This document shows positions 1 to 8,023 of a stretch of 64,000 nt of DNA, piece by piece. The position numbers and the translations under genes are program-made. The stretch spans positions 930,001 to 994,000 of the forward strand of contig NZ_WLYK01000001.1 of NCBI RefSeq assembly GCF_009707545.1, written 5' to 3'. Numbering within the stretch: position 1 is the first letter of the stretch; each line of letters starts with the position of its first letter. Origin of the DNA: Nakamurella alba. GTDB lineage: Bacteria > Actinomycetota > Actinomycetes > Mycobacteriales > Nakamurellaceae. Below the pieces are notes generated by a model. It did not search any database and was not told the origin of the DNA. It saw nothing but the letters and a program-made list of their open reading frames with translations.

Positions 1-1182
1 TACCCGACCAGCGTGCTGGTCACCGGGTACGACATCCTGTTCTTCTGGGTGGCCCGGATGATGATGTTCGGCCTCTACGCCATGGAGGGCACCCAACCGT
101 TCGACGTCGTCGCCCTGCACGGTCTGGTCCGCGACCAGTTCGGCAAGAAGATGTCCAAGTCCCGCGGCAACGTGGTCGACCCGCTGGCCTGGATCGACAC
201 CTACGGCGCGGACGCGGTGCGGTTCACCCTGGCCCGCGGCGCCAACCCGGGTACGGACCAGGCGATCGCCGAGGAATGGGTCGGCGGCTCCCGCAACTTC
301 TGCTCGAAGCTGTTCAACGCCACCCGGTTCGCCCTGCTCAACGGTGCCCGGCTGCCCGAGGGCGAGCTCGACGCCGCGGCGCTGACCACCGCCGATCGCT
401 GGGTGCTGGACCGGCTGGACACGGTGATCACCGAGACCACCGCGCTGCTGGGCGATTTCCAGTTCGGCAAGGCGGCGGAGGGGCTCTACCACTTCGCCTG
501 GGACGAGGTCTGCGACTGGTACCTGGAGCTGGCCAAGGTGCAGATGACCGACCCGTCGCGGGTGGAGACCACCCGCGAGGTGCTCGGTACCGTGCTCGAC
601 CGGCTGCTCACCCTGCTGCACCCGTTCGTCCCGTTCGTCACCGAGACACTGTGGACCTCGCTGACCGGCGGTGAATCGCTGGTGATCGCACCGTGGCCGG
701 CGCCGTCCGGGCGGACCGCGGATCCCGTTGCGGCGACCTGGATGTCGGACCTCGACCGGCTGGTCACCCAGATCCGCCGGTTCCGTGCCGATCAGGGCCT
801 GGCGCCCGGCCGCAAGGTGCCGGCGGTGATCGACGGTGCTCCCGGGATCGCCGCCACCGCCGCCGCGCTCAGCCGCTTCGAGCCGGCCGGCGACGGCTTC
901 GGTGCCACCGCGACGCTCACCGTCGCGCTGTCCTCCGGCACCGCGACGGTCGAGCTCGACACCTCATCGGCGATCGACAAGGGTGCCGAGAAGGCCCGTC
1001 TGGGCAAGGAACTCGCGGTGGCGCAGAAGGATCTCGCGGACACGGACCGCAAGCTCGGCAACGAGCAGTTCCTGTCGAAGGCCCCGGACAAGGTGGTCGA
1101 CGGGATCCGTGCCCGCAACGCGGCAGCATCCGCCGACATCGCGCGGCTGACAGCACGGCTGGCCGAACTGGACGCCTCGTGA
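1..1182 (+). CDS. valS: Valine--tRNA ligase, C-terminal part (5' truncated by window)
   Basis: This class I aminoacyl-tRNA synthetase charges tRNA-Val in the cytoplasm. The reading frame is open from the first base, so the N-terminal half lies outside the window. The end of the catalytic Rossmann fold is visible, with the KMSKS loop (GKKMSKSRGNVVDP) at about bases 140-183. It is followed by the helical anticodon-binding domain and a C-terminal arginine/lysine-rich coiled coil (about bases 960-1170) typical of ValRS. The stop codon overlaps the GTG start of folC (GTGA), the usual valS-folC arrangement in actinobacteria. Identity rests on the KMSKS context, the coiled coil and the folC neighbour. 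Confidence 0.96.
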   Translation, partial: YPTSVLVTGYDILFFWVARMMMFGLYAMEGTQPFDVVALHGLVRDQFGKKMSKSRGNVVDPLAWIDTYGADAVRFTLARGANPGTDQAIAEEWVGGSRNFCSKLFNATRFALLNGARLPEGELDAAALTTADRWVLDRLDTVITETTALLGDFQFGKAAEGLYHFAWDEVCDWYLELAKVQMTDPSRVETTREVLGTVLDRLLTLLHPFVPFVTETLWTSLTGGESLVIAPWPAPSGRTADPVAATWMSDLDRLVTQIRRFRADQGLAPGRKVPAVIDGAPGIAATAAALSRFEPAGDGFGATATLTVALSSGTATVELDTSSAIDKGAEKARLGKELAVAQKDLADTDRKLGNEQFLSKAPDKVVDGIRARNAAASADIARLTARLAELDAS

Positions 1183-2813
1183 CCGGGCCCTACGACCGGG
1201 AGGGTGGCCGGGAGGACGAGTTCGGCGAGCGGCCACCGGATCTCGACGAGTTCGGTCGCGACGAGTTCGGCCGGATCCCGGCCGAGTTCGCCGGTCCCGA
1301 CGACCATCCGGACGACATCATCCCGGCAGCGCCGCAGTACCGGGCCGACGGCGAGCGGATGTCGGACGGGGAGCTGGACGGGGTGGACGAGGCCGAGGTG
1401 CTGGCCGCCACCGCCGATCTCGACGACTCCGGCGATGCGCTGCTGATCCCGGACAGTGCCCCGCTGACCCTGGCCGCCGTCGAGGCGCAGCTGGACCGGC
1501 GGCGCAACGAGGTGCAGATCAGTCCGACGCTGGACCGGATCACCGCGCTGATGGATCTGCTGGGCAACCCGCAGCAGGCCTACCCGGTGCTGCAGATCGC
1601 CGGCACCAACGGCAAGACCTCGGTCGCCCGGATGATCGACGCGCTGCTCACCCGGCTCGGGGTGCGCACCGGCCGGTTCACCTCCCCGCACCTGCAGGTG
1701 GTGACCGAGCGGATCAGCCTGGACGGCACCCCGATCGACGTGCAGCGGTACGTCGAGGGCTACGCCGACGTGGCGCCGTACGTCGACCTGGTGGACGCGG
1801 CGAGCGCGAAGGACGGCGGCATCCCGCTGTCGAAGTTCGAGATCCTCACCGCCATGGCCTATTCCGTCTTCGCCGATGCCCCGGTGGACGCCGCGGTGAT
1901 CGAGGTGGGCCTCGGCGGCACTTGGGACTCGACCAGCGTCGCCGACCCGCGGATCTCGGTCATCACGCCGATCGGTATCGACCACACCGAGTTCCTCGGT
2001 GAGGACCTTCCGTCCATCGCCGGGAACAAGGCCGGGATCATCAAGCGCGACTCGGTCGCGGTGATCGGCCGGCAGGACCCGGCCGCGATGGAGGTGCTGC
2101 TCCGCCGGTCCATCGAGGTGGACGCCGCGGTCGCCCGCTTCGGCGCCGAGTTCACCGTGCTGGAACGCTCTTTCGCCGTCGGTGGTCAGCGGCTGACGCT
2201 GCAGGGTCTGGGCGGCGTCTACGAGGACGTCTTCCTGCCGCTGTCCGGCGAGCACCAGGCGGAGAACGCGGCGCTGGCCCTCGCCGCGGTGGAGGCCTTC
2301 TTCGGTGCGGGTGCCGGCCGGCAGCTCGACCTGGCCGCCGTCCAGGACGGGTTCGCCGCCGTGTCCTCGCCCGGCCGGCTGGAACGGGTGCGGACCTCGC
2401 CGACGATCATCGTCGACGCCGCGCACAACCCGGCCGGGGCGTCCGCACTCGCGGCGGCACTGGCCGCGGAGTTCTCCTTCCGGCGGCTGGTCGGCGTCAT
2501 CGCGGTGATGGGGGACAAGGACGTGCGCGGTGTGCTCACCGCTCTCGCCGACTCCTTCGACGAGGTCGTGGTGACGGTCAACTCCTCGCCGCGCTCGCTG
2601 CCGGTGCCCGACCTCACCGAGATCGCCGTCGACGTCTTCGGCGAGGAACGGGTGCACTCCGCCGAACGGATGGACGAGGCCATTGCCCTGGCCGTCGATC
2701 TCGCCGAGTCCGGCGACGACGAGCAGGTCGCTGCCGGCACCGGGGTCGTGGTCACGGGCTCGGTGGTCTCCGCCGGCGACGGCCGGGCACTGGCCGGATT
2801 GGCCCCGTCATGA
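1179..2813 (+). CDS. folC: Bifunctional folylpolyglutamate synthase/dihydrofolate synthase
   Basis: FolC adds glutamate to dihydropteroate and folates, an ATP-dependent Mur-ligase-type reaction. The 544-residue protein has the P-loop GTNGKTS near residue 142, the EVGLGGTWDSTS motif and DAAHNPAG in the C-terminal ligase domain. The GTG at 1179 is chosen because it overlaps the valS stop. This gives an acidic N-terminal extension of about 85 residues with a repeated DEFGR element before the conserved domain; it makes the protein longer than the usual 430-480 residues and has no obvious function. A later start is possible, but no better ribosome site is visible. The gene is coupled to the next one by an ATGA overlap. 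Confidence 0.95.
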   Translation: MTGPYDREGGREDEFGERPPDLDEFGRDEFGRIPAEFAGPDDHPDDIIPAAPQYRADGERMSDGELDGVDEAEVLAATADLDDSGDALLIPDSAPLTLAAVEAQLDRRRNEVQISPTLDRITALMDLLGNPQQAYPVLQIAGTNGKTSVARMIDALLTRLGVRTGRFTSPHLQVVTERISLDGTPIDVQRYVEGYADVAPYVDLVDAASAKDGGIPLSKFEILTAMAYSVFADAPVDAAVIEVGLGGTWDSTSVADPRISVITPIGIDHTEFLGEDLPSIAGNKAGIIKRDSVAVIGRQDPAAMEVLLRRSIEVDAAVARFGAEFTVLERSFAVGGQRLTLQGLGGVYEDVFLPLSGEHQAENAALALAAVEAFFGAGAGRQLDLAAVQDGFAAVSSPGRLERVRTSPTIIVDAAHNPAGASALAAALAAEFSFRRLVGVIAVMGDKDVRGVLTALADSFDEVVVTVNSSPRSLPVPDLTEIAVDVFGEERVHSAERMDEAIALAVDLAESGDDEQVAAGTGVVVTGSVVSAGDGRALAGLAPS

Positions 2814-3259
2814 GCGCGCCGGACCGATCGGAAGGATCGGGAGCGCCGGACGCCGGCGCCGCAGCGGAACGGCCGGTCGGCCGCCCGTACGACCCGGAAC
2901 GCGGCCTGCGCGGCGCGATGTCGGCCACGCTCGTGCTCGAGGCGATCACCGTGCTGCTGTCCATCCCGGTCGCCCGGAACACCGGGAACGGCACCGGTGT
3001 GGTCGGTGTCGTGCTGATCTGCGTGCTCGCCGTCGCGATGATCGGCCTGTGCGCGTACGTCTCGCGGCCGTGGTTCCTCCCGGCGGTCGCGGTGCTGCAG
3101 GCGCTGACCATCGCCGGCTGGTTCATCTCCGGGCCGCTGGGCGTGATGGGCGTGGTCTTCGCGCTGGTCTGGGCGGTGCTCTGGTGGTTCCGCAACGAGT
3201 TCAGGCGCCGCCTCGCCGCCGGTACGCTTCCGGTGGCGCCGCCCGCACCCGGATCCTGA
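2810..3259 (+). CDS. DUF4233 four-helix membrane protein
   Basis: A 149-residue integral membrane protein of the DUF4233 family, which in actinobacteria lies almost always between folC and ndk. After a polar N-terminus of about 35 residues there are four hydrophobic segments, ending in a basic tail (WFRNEFRRRL). The ATG overlaps the folC stop (ATGA), so translation is probably coupled. The function is unknown. The family assignment rests on hydropathy and on the folC-X-ndk position, which is diagnostic but not functional evidence. Confidence 0.8.
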   Translation: MSAPDRSEGSGAPDAGAAAERPVGRPYDPERGLRGAMSATLVLEAITVLLSIPVARNTGNGTGVVGVVLICVLAVAMIGLCAYVSRPWFLPAVAVLQALTIAGWFISGPLGVMGVVFALVWAVLWWFRNEFRRRLAAGTLPVAPPAPGS

Positions 3260-3365
3260 CCCGGATCGGTCCGGACCGGTGTGCCCCTGCCCGTCCGGCC
3301 GCCTCGTGCGGTCGTGGGCGAGACGACCGCGGGACCGACCTGCGGCGTGAGGTGAAGGAGTTCTG

Positions 3366-3776
3366 GTGACCGAACGCACCCTGGTGCTGATCAAGCCCGA
3401 TGGCGTCCAGCGCGCGCTGGTCGGCGAGGTGATCGCCCGGATCGAGCGGAAGGGTCTGCGCCTGGCGGCGATGGACCTGCGCACCGTGTCGGTGGAGGTC
3501 GCGCGCACCCACTACGCCGAGCACGACGGCAAGCCGTTCTTCGACTCGCTGGTCGAGTTCATCACCTCCGCCCCGCTGGTGGCGATGGTGGTCGAGGGCG
3601 ACCGGGCGATCCCGGCGTTCCGTCAGCTCGCCGGTGGCACCGACCCGGTCGAGAAGGCCACCCCGGGCACCATCCGCGGCGACTTCGGCCTGATCACCCA
3701 GTTCAACCTGGTCCACGGTTCCGACTCGCCCGAGTCCGCCGCCCGGGAGATCGCCCTCTGGTTCCCCGGCCTGTGA
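3366..3776 (+). CDS. ndk: Nucleoside-diphosphate kinase
   Basis: Ndk transfers the gamma-phosphate between nucleoside triphosphates and diphosphates through a phosphohistidine. The 136-residue protein is full length for the family. It starts with the conserved [12 protein letters not shown] strand and carries the active-site histidine H117 in NLVHGSDS. The GTG at 3366 is preceded by a good ribosome site (aaggag at 3355-3360). The stop overlaps the GTG of the following acetyltransferase gene. Confidence 0.98.
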   Translation: MTERTLVLIKPDGVQRALVGEVIARIERKGLRLAAMDLRTVSVEVARTHYAEHDGKPFFDSLVEFITSAPLVAMVVEGDRAIPAFRQLAGGTDPVEKATPGTIRGDFGLITQFNLVHGSDSPESAAREIALWFPGL

Positions 3777-4354
3777 CCGACGCACCGACCGAGCCGGCGG
3801 GGCACGACGGGACCGTCGTGCCGGACGAGATCGTCTCCCGCCGGGTCGGCCCGGCCGCGACCATGGCCGCGGACAGCGCCTTCGCCGTCGCCCTGGTGAC
3901 GCTGTGGCACCGGGTCTCGCTGGCCGGGGGAGCCGTCGGCTTCCTCGCGGACAGCACCCGTCCGGAGATCGCCGCCCGGGCGGCCGGCGTGGTCGACGGA
4001 CTCAAGCGCGGCCGCACCCGCGGCCAGGCGTTGACCGCCGGCCGCACGCTCGTCGGCTTCGGCCTGCTGACGCCGGGGGAGTCGCTCGTCGCGCACACAG
4101 GGATGATCACCTTGGTGATGATCGATCCCGATCACCAGCGCCAAGGGCTCGGCGACCGGATCATGGAAGGCCTGCTGGAGCAGGCGCGGGAACTGGGGAT
4201 CGAGCGTCTCGAGCTGACCGTGCGCGGAGGCGAAGGCCTCGAGCGCTTCTACGCCCGCTTCGGTTTCGAGGTGGAAGGCAGCCGACCGGGCTGGATCCGC
4301 GTCGCGCCCGGTGACGACCGCGACGAGGTCTTCCTCAGGATGAGACTGGCCTGA
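3773..4354 (+). CDS. GNAT-family N-acetyltransferase
   Basis: The 193-residue protein has a C-terminal GNAT fold. Residues about 108-190 hold the beta-strand VMIDPDH, the acetyl-CoA pyrophosphate loop [10 protein letters not shown] and the terminal [11 protein letters not shown] strand common to RimI-like enzymes. The first 100 residues are less conserved. The substrate is not evident. The gene overlaps ndk by four bases (GTGA), so it is probably cotranscribed. It ends 41 bases from the convergent LAATG gene. Confidence 0.8.
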   Translation: MTDAPTEPAGHDGTVVPDEIVSRRVGPAATMAADSAFAVALVTLWHRVSLAGGAVGFLADSTRPEIAARAAGVVDGLKRGRTRGQALTAGRTLVGFGLLTPGESLVAHTGMITLVMIDPDHQRQGLGDRIMEGLLEQARELGIERLELTVRGGEGLERFYARFGFEVEGSRPGWIRVAPGDDRDEVFLRMRLA

Positions 4355-4395
4355 ACATGGCGGCCGCGGGTCGCGCGTCCTGTAGGGGATCGCGG

Positions 4396-4662
4396 TCAGT
4401 GGTGGCGGGAGGGGCGGCGGCCGCCGCGGAGGAACGCCCAGCAGACCAGCGCGAGGCCGACGACCAGCGTGGTGAGCCCGATGATCACCGGCACCATGAT
4501 GTTGAAGCCGGTGGCGGCGAGGGCGACGCCCTCCTCGGGGCCGGGGACCGGGGTGGCGACCGGTCCGGTCTCGGCGGAGGCCGGACCGACGGCGAGCAGC
4601 CAGATCCCGAGCGAGGCCAGCAGGACGGCCGCGGCGGCCACTGCTCGGCGTACCCGGTCCAT
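4396..4662 (-). CDS. Minimal sortase-type (LAATG) cell-wall-anchored peptide
   Basis: An 88-residue precursor. Residues 1-30 form a signal peptide with a basic start, a long hydrophobic core and ASA before the likely cleavage at 30/31. A 17-residue proline- and acid-rich spacer follows, then LAATG at 48-52, a hydrophobic helix at about 55-78 and a basic tail (RGGRRPSRHH). This is the layout of a sortase substrate; LAxTG is the motif known for actinobacterial class E sortases. After both cuts only about 21 residues would stay on the wall. The ATG at 4662 has a strong ribosome site (GGAGGAG, 6 bases away). No sortase gene is in the window. It could instead be a simple two-helix membrane protein. 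Confidence 0.7.
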   Translation of the reverse strand: MDRVRRAVAAAAVLLASLGIWLLAVGPASAETGPVATPVPGPEEGVALAATGFNIMVPVIIGLTTLVVGLALVCWAFLRGGRRPSRHH

Positions 4663-4685
4663 GTCCGCTCCTCCTGCCGCTGGGC

Positions 4686-4713
4686 GATCGGTCAACCCGG
4701 ATCGGTCAACCCG
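4686..4713. repeat. Perfect 14-bp tandem duplication in the leader of the LAATG gene
   Basis: The 14-mer GATCGGTCAACCCG occurs twice back to back at 4686-4699 and 4700-4713. It lies between the predicted promoter and the start codon of the reverse-strand LAATG gene, so it would be in its 5' untranslated region. Confidence 0.7.
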
Positions 4714-4744
4714 ACGTGTGCCCGTCCCATGACGGACCTGTCTC

Positions 4745-4773
4745 ATTGTCCAGACGTATGAGCCCGGTGTGAG
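4745..4773 (-). promoter_or_regulatory. Candidate promoter of the LAATG gene
   Basis: On the reverse strand CTCACA and GACAAT are separated by 17 bases (4 of 6 matches each to the sigma-70-type boxes). The predicted start point is near 4738, which would place the CRP-type site at 4798-4815 about 70 bases upstream. Confidence 0.4.
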
Positions 4774-4797
4774 GTGGCATCGCGGTGCTGCCTTTGA

Positions 4798-4815
4798 TTG
4801 TGACGCTTCTCACAA
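4798..4815. promoter_or_regulatory. Perfect CRP/GlxR-type operator (TTGTGA-N6-TCACAA)
   Basis: The 18 bases TTGTGACGCTTCTCACAA form a perfect inverted repeat matching the TGTGA-N6-TCACA consensus of CRP-family regulators, which actinobacterial Crp/GlxR proteins share. It lies between the divergent LAATG gene and the ABC exporter operon, about 70 bases upstream of the predicted start of the former and 142 bases before the GTG of the latter. The regulator itself is not in the window. Confidence 0.7.
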
Positions 4816-4942
4816 CAGTTCCGAACGCCGCGAGCTTCCGCGGAACGCTGTCGTGCTGTAGCGGGATTCCCGCTGGTCGTCGCGTCCGCCGTCGGCCACG
4901 GCTCGGCCCCTGAACGTCCTCCTGGGTGTCGGCGCGAAGCGG

Positions 4943-4948
4943 TACCGT
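4943..4948 (+). promoter_or_regulatory. Putative leaderless -10 box of the ABC exporter operon
   Basis: TACCGT (TANNNT type) ends eight bases before the GTG at 4957. No Shine-Dalgarno sequence is present, which fits transcription starting at or beside the start codon. Confidence 0.4.
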
Positions 4949-4956
4949 CCCCGGCT

Positions 4957-5958
4957 GTGGACGACAGCCAGCGGGCCGCGGACCCGGCCGGAGCGGTGGC
5001 AGCAGCCCCGGTGACTCCGCCCGAGCTGCTGATCCGTGCCCGTGACCTGCGGAAATCCTTCCCGGTCAAGGGCGGCGAGACGGTCGAGGCGGTCCGCGGT
5101 ATCGACCTGACGGTGCCCCGCGGCCAGGCCTTCGGGTTCCTCGGGCCCAACGGTGCCGGCAAGTCCTCGACCATGCGGATGATCGCCTGCGTGTCCCCCC
5201 GGACCTCCGGGGACCTGCAGATCCTGGGGCTGGACCCGGCCCGCGACGGCATCGACATCCGGGCCCGGCTCGGTGTCGTGCCGCAGCAGGACAACCTGGA
5301 CGAGGAGCTGTCCGTCCGCGACAACCTCTACATCTACGGCCGGTACTTCGGGATGTCCCGCCGCGCCTGCTGGGCGAAGGCCGACGAGATGCTCGAGTTC
5401 GCGCAGCTCGAGGAGAAGGCCTCGGCCAAGGTCGAGACGCTCTCCGGCGGTATGAAGCGGCGGCTGACCATCGCCCGTTCGCTGATGAACGATCCCGAGC
5501 TGCTGCTGCTCGACGAACCGACCACCGGGCTCGATCCGCAGGCCCGACATGTGCTGTGGGACCGGTTGTTCCGGCTCCGCCAGCGCGGCGTCACGCTGAT
5601 CCTGACCACGCACTACATGGACGAGGCGGAGCAGCTCTGCGAGCGTCTGGTGGTGATGGACGGCGGGCTGATCGTGGCCGAGGGGTCGCCGCAGGAACTC
5701 ATCACGCAGTACTCGACCCGCGAGGTGCTGGAGCTGAGGTTCGTCCCCGGCGAGCAGCACGCCGCCGAGCCGGCGGCCTCCGCCCTGGTGGAGCGGATCG
5801 AGGTGCTGCCGGACCGTCTTCTGCTCTACACGCCCGACGGCGACGAGACGCTGACCGCCGCGCACCGGGCCGGGATCCGGCCGCTCTCCGCGCTGGTCCG
5901 TCGGTCGACCCTGGAGGACGTGTTCCTCCGGCTGACCGGTCGGAGCCTGGTCGAGTGA
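4957..5958 (+). CDS. ABC transporter ATP-binding protein (NodI/DrrA type)
   Basis: The cytoplasmic ATPase of an ABC-2-type exporter, 333 residues. It has Walker A GPNGAGKSS near residue 66, Q-loop VVPQQDN, signature LSGGMKRR, Walker B LLLLDEPTTGLDPQ and the H-loop in TTHYMDEAEQLC. The C-terminal 80 residues form the accessory domain seen in NodI and DrrA. The start at GTG 4957 is tentative because no ribosome site precedes it; a GTG at 5011 is possible. Two permease genes follow at 20 and -4 bases, giving an ATPase plus heterodimeric permease set for drug, lipid or polysaccharide export. The substrate is unknown. Confidence 0.92.
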   Translation: MDDSQRAADPAGAVAAAPVTPPELLIRARDLRKSFPVKGGETVEAVRGIDLTVPRGQAFGFLGPNGAGKSSTMRMIACVSPRTSGDLQILGLDPARDGIDIRARLGVVPQQDNLDEELSVRDNLYIYGRYFGMSRRACWAKADEMLEFAQLEEKASAKVETLSGGMKRRLTIARSLMNDPELLLLDEPTTGLDPQARHVLWDRLFRLRQRGVTLILTTHYMDEAEQLCERLVVMDGGLIVAEGSPQELITQYSTREVLELRFVPGEQHAAEPAASALVERIEVLPDRLLLYTPDGDETLTAAHRAGIRPLSALVRRSTLEDVFLRLTGRSLVE

Positions 5959-5977
5959 GCAGCCTGGTGGGGCGGCC

Positions 5978-6820
5978 GTGAGCACCGTCCGGGATCCGGG
6001 GAACACACCCGCCGCGCCGTCCCCGCTGCCGGCGCCGTCGTCGGGTGCGGCGATGGGTGCGGTCTGGGGCTACCTGATGCGGACCTGGCGGGCCACCGCG
6101 GTGGGCAGCGTGCTGAGCGCGATCGGGGTGCCGGTGCTGACGCTGCTGGCAATGGGTCTGGGCCTCGGCACGCTGGTGGACCGTGGCAACCGGGCGGCCC
6201 TGCCCGGTGGGGTGGGGTACCTGCAGTTCCTGGCGCCGGCCCTGGTGATGGCCGCCGCGGTGCAGACCGCGGTGACGGAGGCCGCCTACCCGACGTTCGC
6301 GAAGTTCAAGTGGCGCCGGGTGTTCTTCGGCATCAGCGCCACCCCGGTCACCCCGCGGCAGATCGCCGCCGGCGAGGTGCTGTTCGTCGCCACCCGGGTC
6401 GCCGTCGGTGCCATCCTGCTCTACCCGATCCTGTTGCTGTTCGGGGCGGGCGGCGGCTGGCGTGGGCTCTGGATGGTGCCCGTCGCCGTGCTCACCGCCT
6501 GCGCCTGTGCGGTCTGGGTGCTGGCGTTGGTCGCGGTGATGCACAGCGAGGGTGGCGCGCTGAACCTGCTGTTCCGGTTCGGTGTGGTTCCGATGACGCT
6601 GTTCTCCGGCTCCTTCTTCCCGGTCGACACCATGCCCGCCGGCATGCGCTGGATCGCCTGGATCTCCCCGCTGTGGCACGGGAACGAGGTGGCACGCAGC
6701 GCCGTGCTCGGTACCGCCGCTCCGCTGCCGGTGCTGGGCCACCTGGCGGTGCTGGTCGTGATGCTGCTGCTGGGGGCTGTCGTGGCGGTGCGGAAGTTCC
6801 AGCGGCGGTTGGTGTCGTGA
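5978..6820 (+). CDS. ABC-2 type transporter permease, first subunit
   Basis: A 280-residue membrane protein of the ABC-2 (NodJ-like) family. A polar N-terminus rich in Pro/Ala is followed by six hydrophobic segments. The conserved stretch FSGSFFPVDTMP and the following WISPLWHG before the last helix match the ABC-2 permease signature. The GTG start at 5978 has a G-rich ribosome site. It overlaps the second permease gene by four bases, so the two subunits are probably made in equal amounts and pair in the membrane. Confidence 0.88.
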   Translation: MSTVRDPGNTPAAPSPLPAPSSGAAMGAVWGYLMRTWRATAVGSVLSAIGVPVLTLLAMGLGLGTLVDRGNRAALPGGVGYLQFLAPALVMAAAVQTAVTEAAYPTFAKFKWRRVFFGISATPVTPRQIAAGEVLFVATRVAVGAILLYPILLLFGAGGGWRGLWMVPVAVLTACACAVWVLALVAVMHSEGGALNLLFRFGVVPMTLFSGSFFPVDTMPAGMRWIAWISPLWHGNEVARSAVLGTAAPLPVLGHLAVLVVMLLLGAVVAVRKFQRRLVS

Positions 6821-7656
6821 GCGCGCCGACCCGCGGGGCCGACCGGGCGCAGATGGGCAACCCGTTGCTGTGGCGGATCCTGCCGCTGCACCTCTACGCG
6901 CGCCGGTCGCACGTCCTGCTGGAACGGTCGCTGCGTGCCTACCGCCGCAGCTGGTACGTGGTGCTGTCCGGCTTCTTCGAGCCGGTCTTCTACCTGCTGG
7001 CGCTGGGACAGGGCGTCGGCGCGCTGGTCGGCGACGTGCAGACGGCCAACGGGCCGGTCGGGTACGCCGCCTTCATCGCGCCCGGGCTGCTCGCCACCTC
7101 GGCGATGAACGGTGCCATCTACGACGCGACCACCAACGTCTTCTTCAAGCTCCGCTACGCCAAGCTCTACGACACGATGCTGGCCACCTCGCTCGGGCCG
7201 GTCGACGTCGCGGTCGGCGAGGTGACCTGGTCGCTGATCCGCGGCGGCCTCTACTCGCTGGGTTTCGTCGGGGTGATCTCGGCACTCGGCCTGGCCGCCG
7301 ACTGGACCGTGCTGCTCGCCGTCCCGGCCGCTCTGCTGATCGCCGCGGGATTCGCGGCGGTCGGCATGGCGGTGACCTCGTTCGCCCGCAGCTTCCAGCA
7401 CCTCGAGTGGATCAATGCGGCCCTGCTGCCGATGTTCCTGTTCTCGACCACCTTCTTCCCGCTCGATGTCTACCCGCGGGCGGTGCAGATCCTGGTCGAG
7501 GTGTTCCCGCTCTACCACGGCATCGAGTTGATGCGCGGGCTGACGCTGGGGGAGCTGCACGTCGGGCTGCTCTGGCACGCCCTCTACTTCGTCGGCATGG
7601 CGCTCATCGGCGTGGTGGTGGTCACCCGCCGGTTGGACAAGCTGCTGCTGCGCTGA
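6817..7656 (+). CDS. ABC-2 type transporter permease, second subunit
   Basis: A 279-residue permease of the same family as the preceding gene. It starts at a GTG overlapping the previous stop. It has a basic amphipathic N-terminal segment (ERSLRAYRRSW), six hydrophobic segments and the family motif FSTTFFPLDVYP with VFPLYHGIELMR before the last helix. With the upstream ATPase and first permease it completes the exporter. Confidence 0.88.
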   Translation: MSAPTRGADRAQMGNPLLWRILPLHLYARRSHVLLERSLRAYRRSWYVVLSGFFEPVFYLLALGQGVGALVGDVQTANGPVGYAAFIAPGLLATSAMNGAIYDATTNVFFKLRYAKLYDTMLATSLGPVDVAVGEVTWSLIRGGLYSLGFVGVISALGLAADWTVLLAVPAALLIAAGFAAVGMAVTSFARSFQHLEWINAALLPMFLFSTTFFPLDVYPRAVQILVEVFPLYHGIELMRGLTLGELHVGLLWHALYFVGMALIGVVVVTRRLDKLLLR

Positions 7657-8023
7657 GCCGTCGGCAGGTCGCGGACCTGCGCGGGAAGGTGCTTCCCGGC
7701 CCCGACCGGCCGGTGTCGGGGTGGTGTCCGGCCGGGAAACGCAGTTGTGGGATAGTGGTAGCGGTACGTCGGCGGGGGGAGACCCCGGCGGACGCACCCG
7801 GCCAGGTCGGTTCGCCGCAGCCCGGCCCGCCGGCGGGTGTGACGCCGGTAGGGCGGCAGCAGGCGGGATCGATCGGTCGATCCACCGAAGACTTCTCCGG
7901 CTGTCCGGCCGGGCTGCGGCACCGACGATCGGGTCGCACGCGGGCGGGCACCGGCCACTGCAAGAACGGCTCCTGTGCGGACGCGTTGCTACGCGCCCGG
8001 GGGCCGTCGAGAGGACGTACCCC
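7657..8023 (+). promoter_or_regulatory. Promoter and long 5' leader of rne
   Basis: A 367-base gene-free stretch. An extended -10 element (TGG then GATAGT at 7751-7756) could start a leader of about 260 bases before the rne ATG. Long leaders are usual for RNase E genes, which are often autoregulated. A short palindromic run (GATCGATCGGTCGATC) lies inside, but no riboswitch class was recognised and no gene is supported. Confidence 0.4.
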
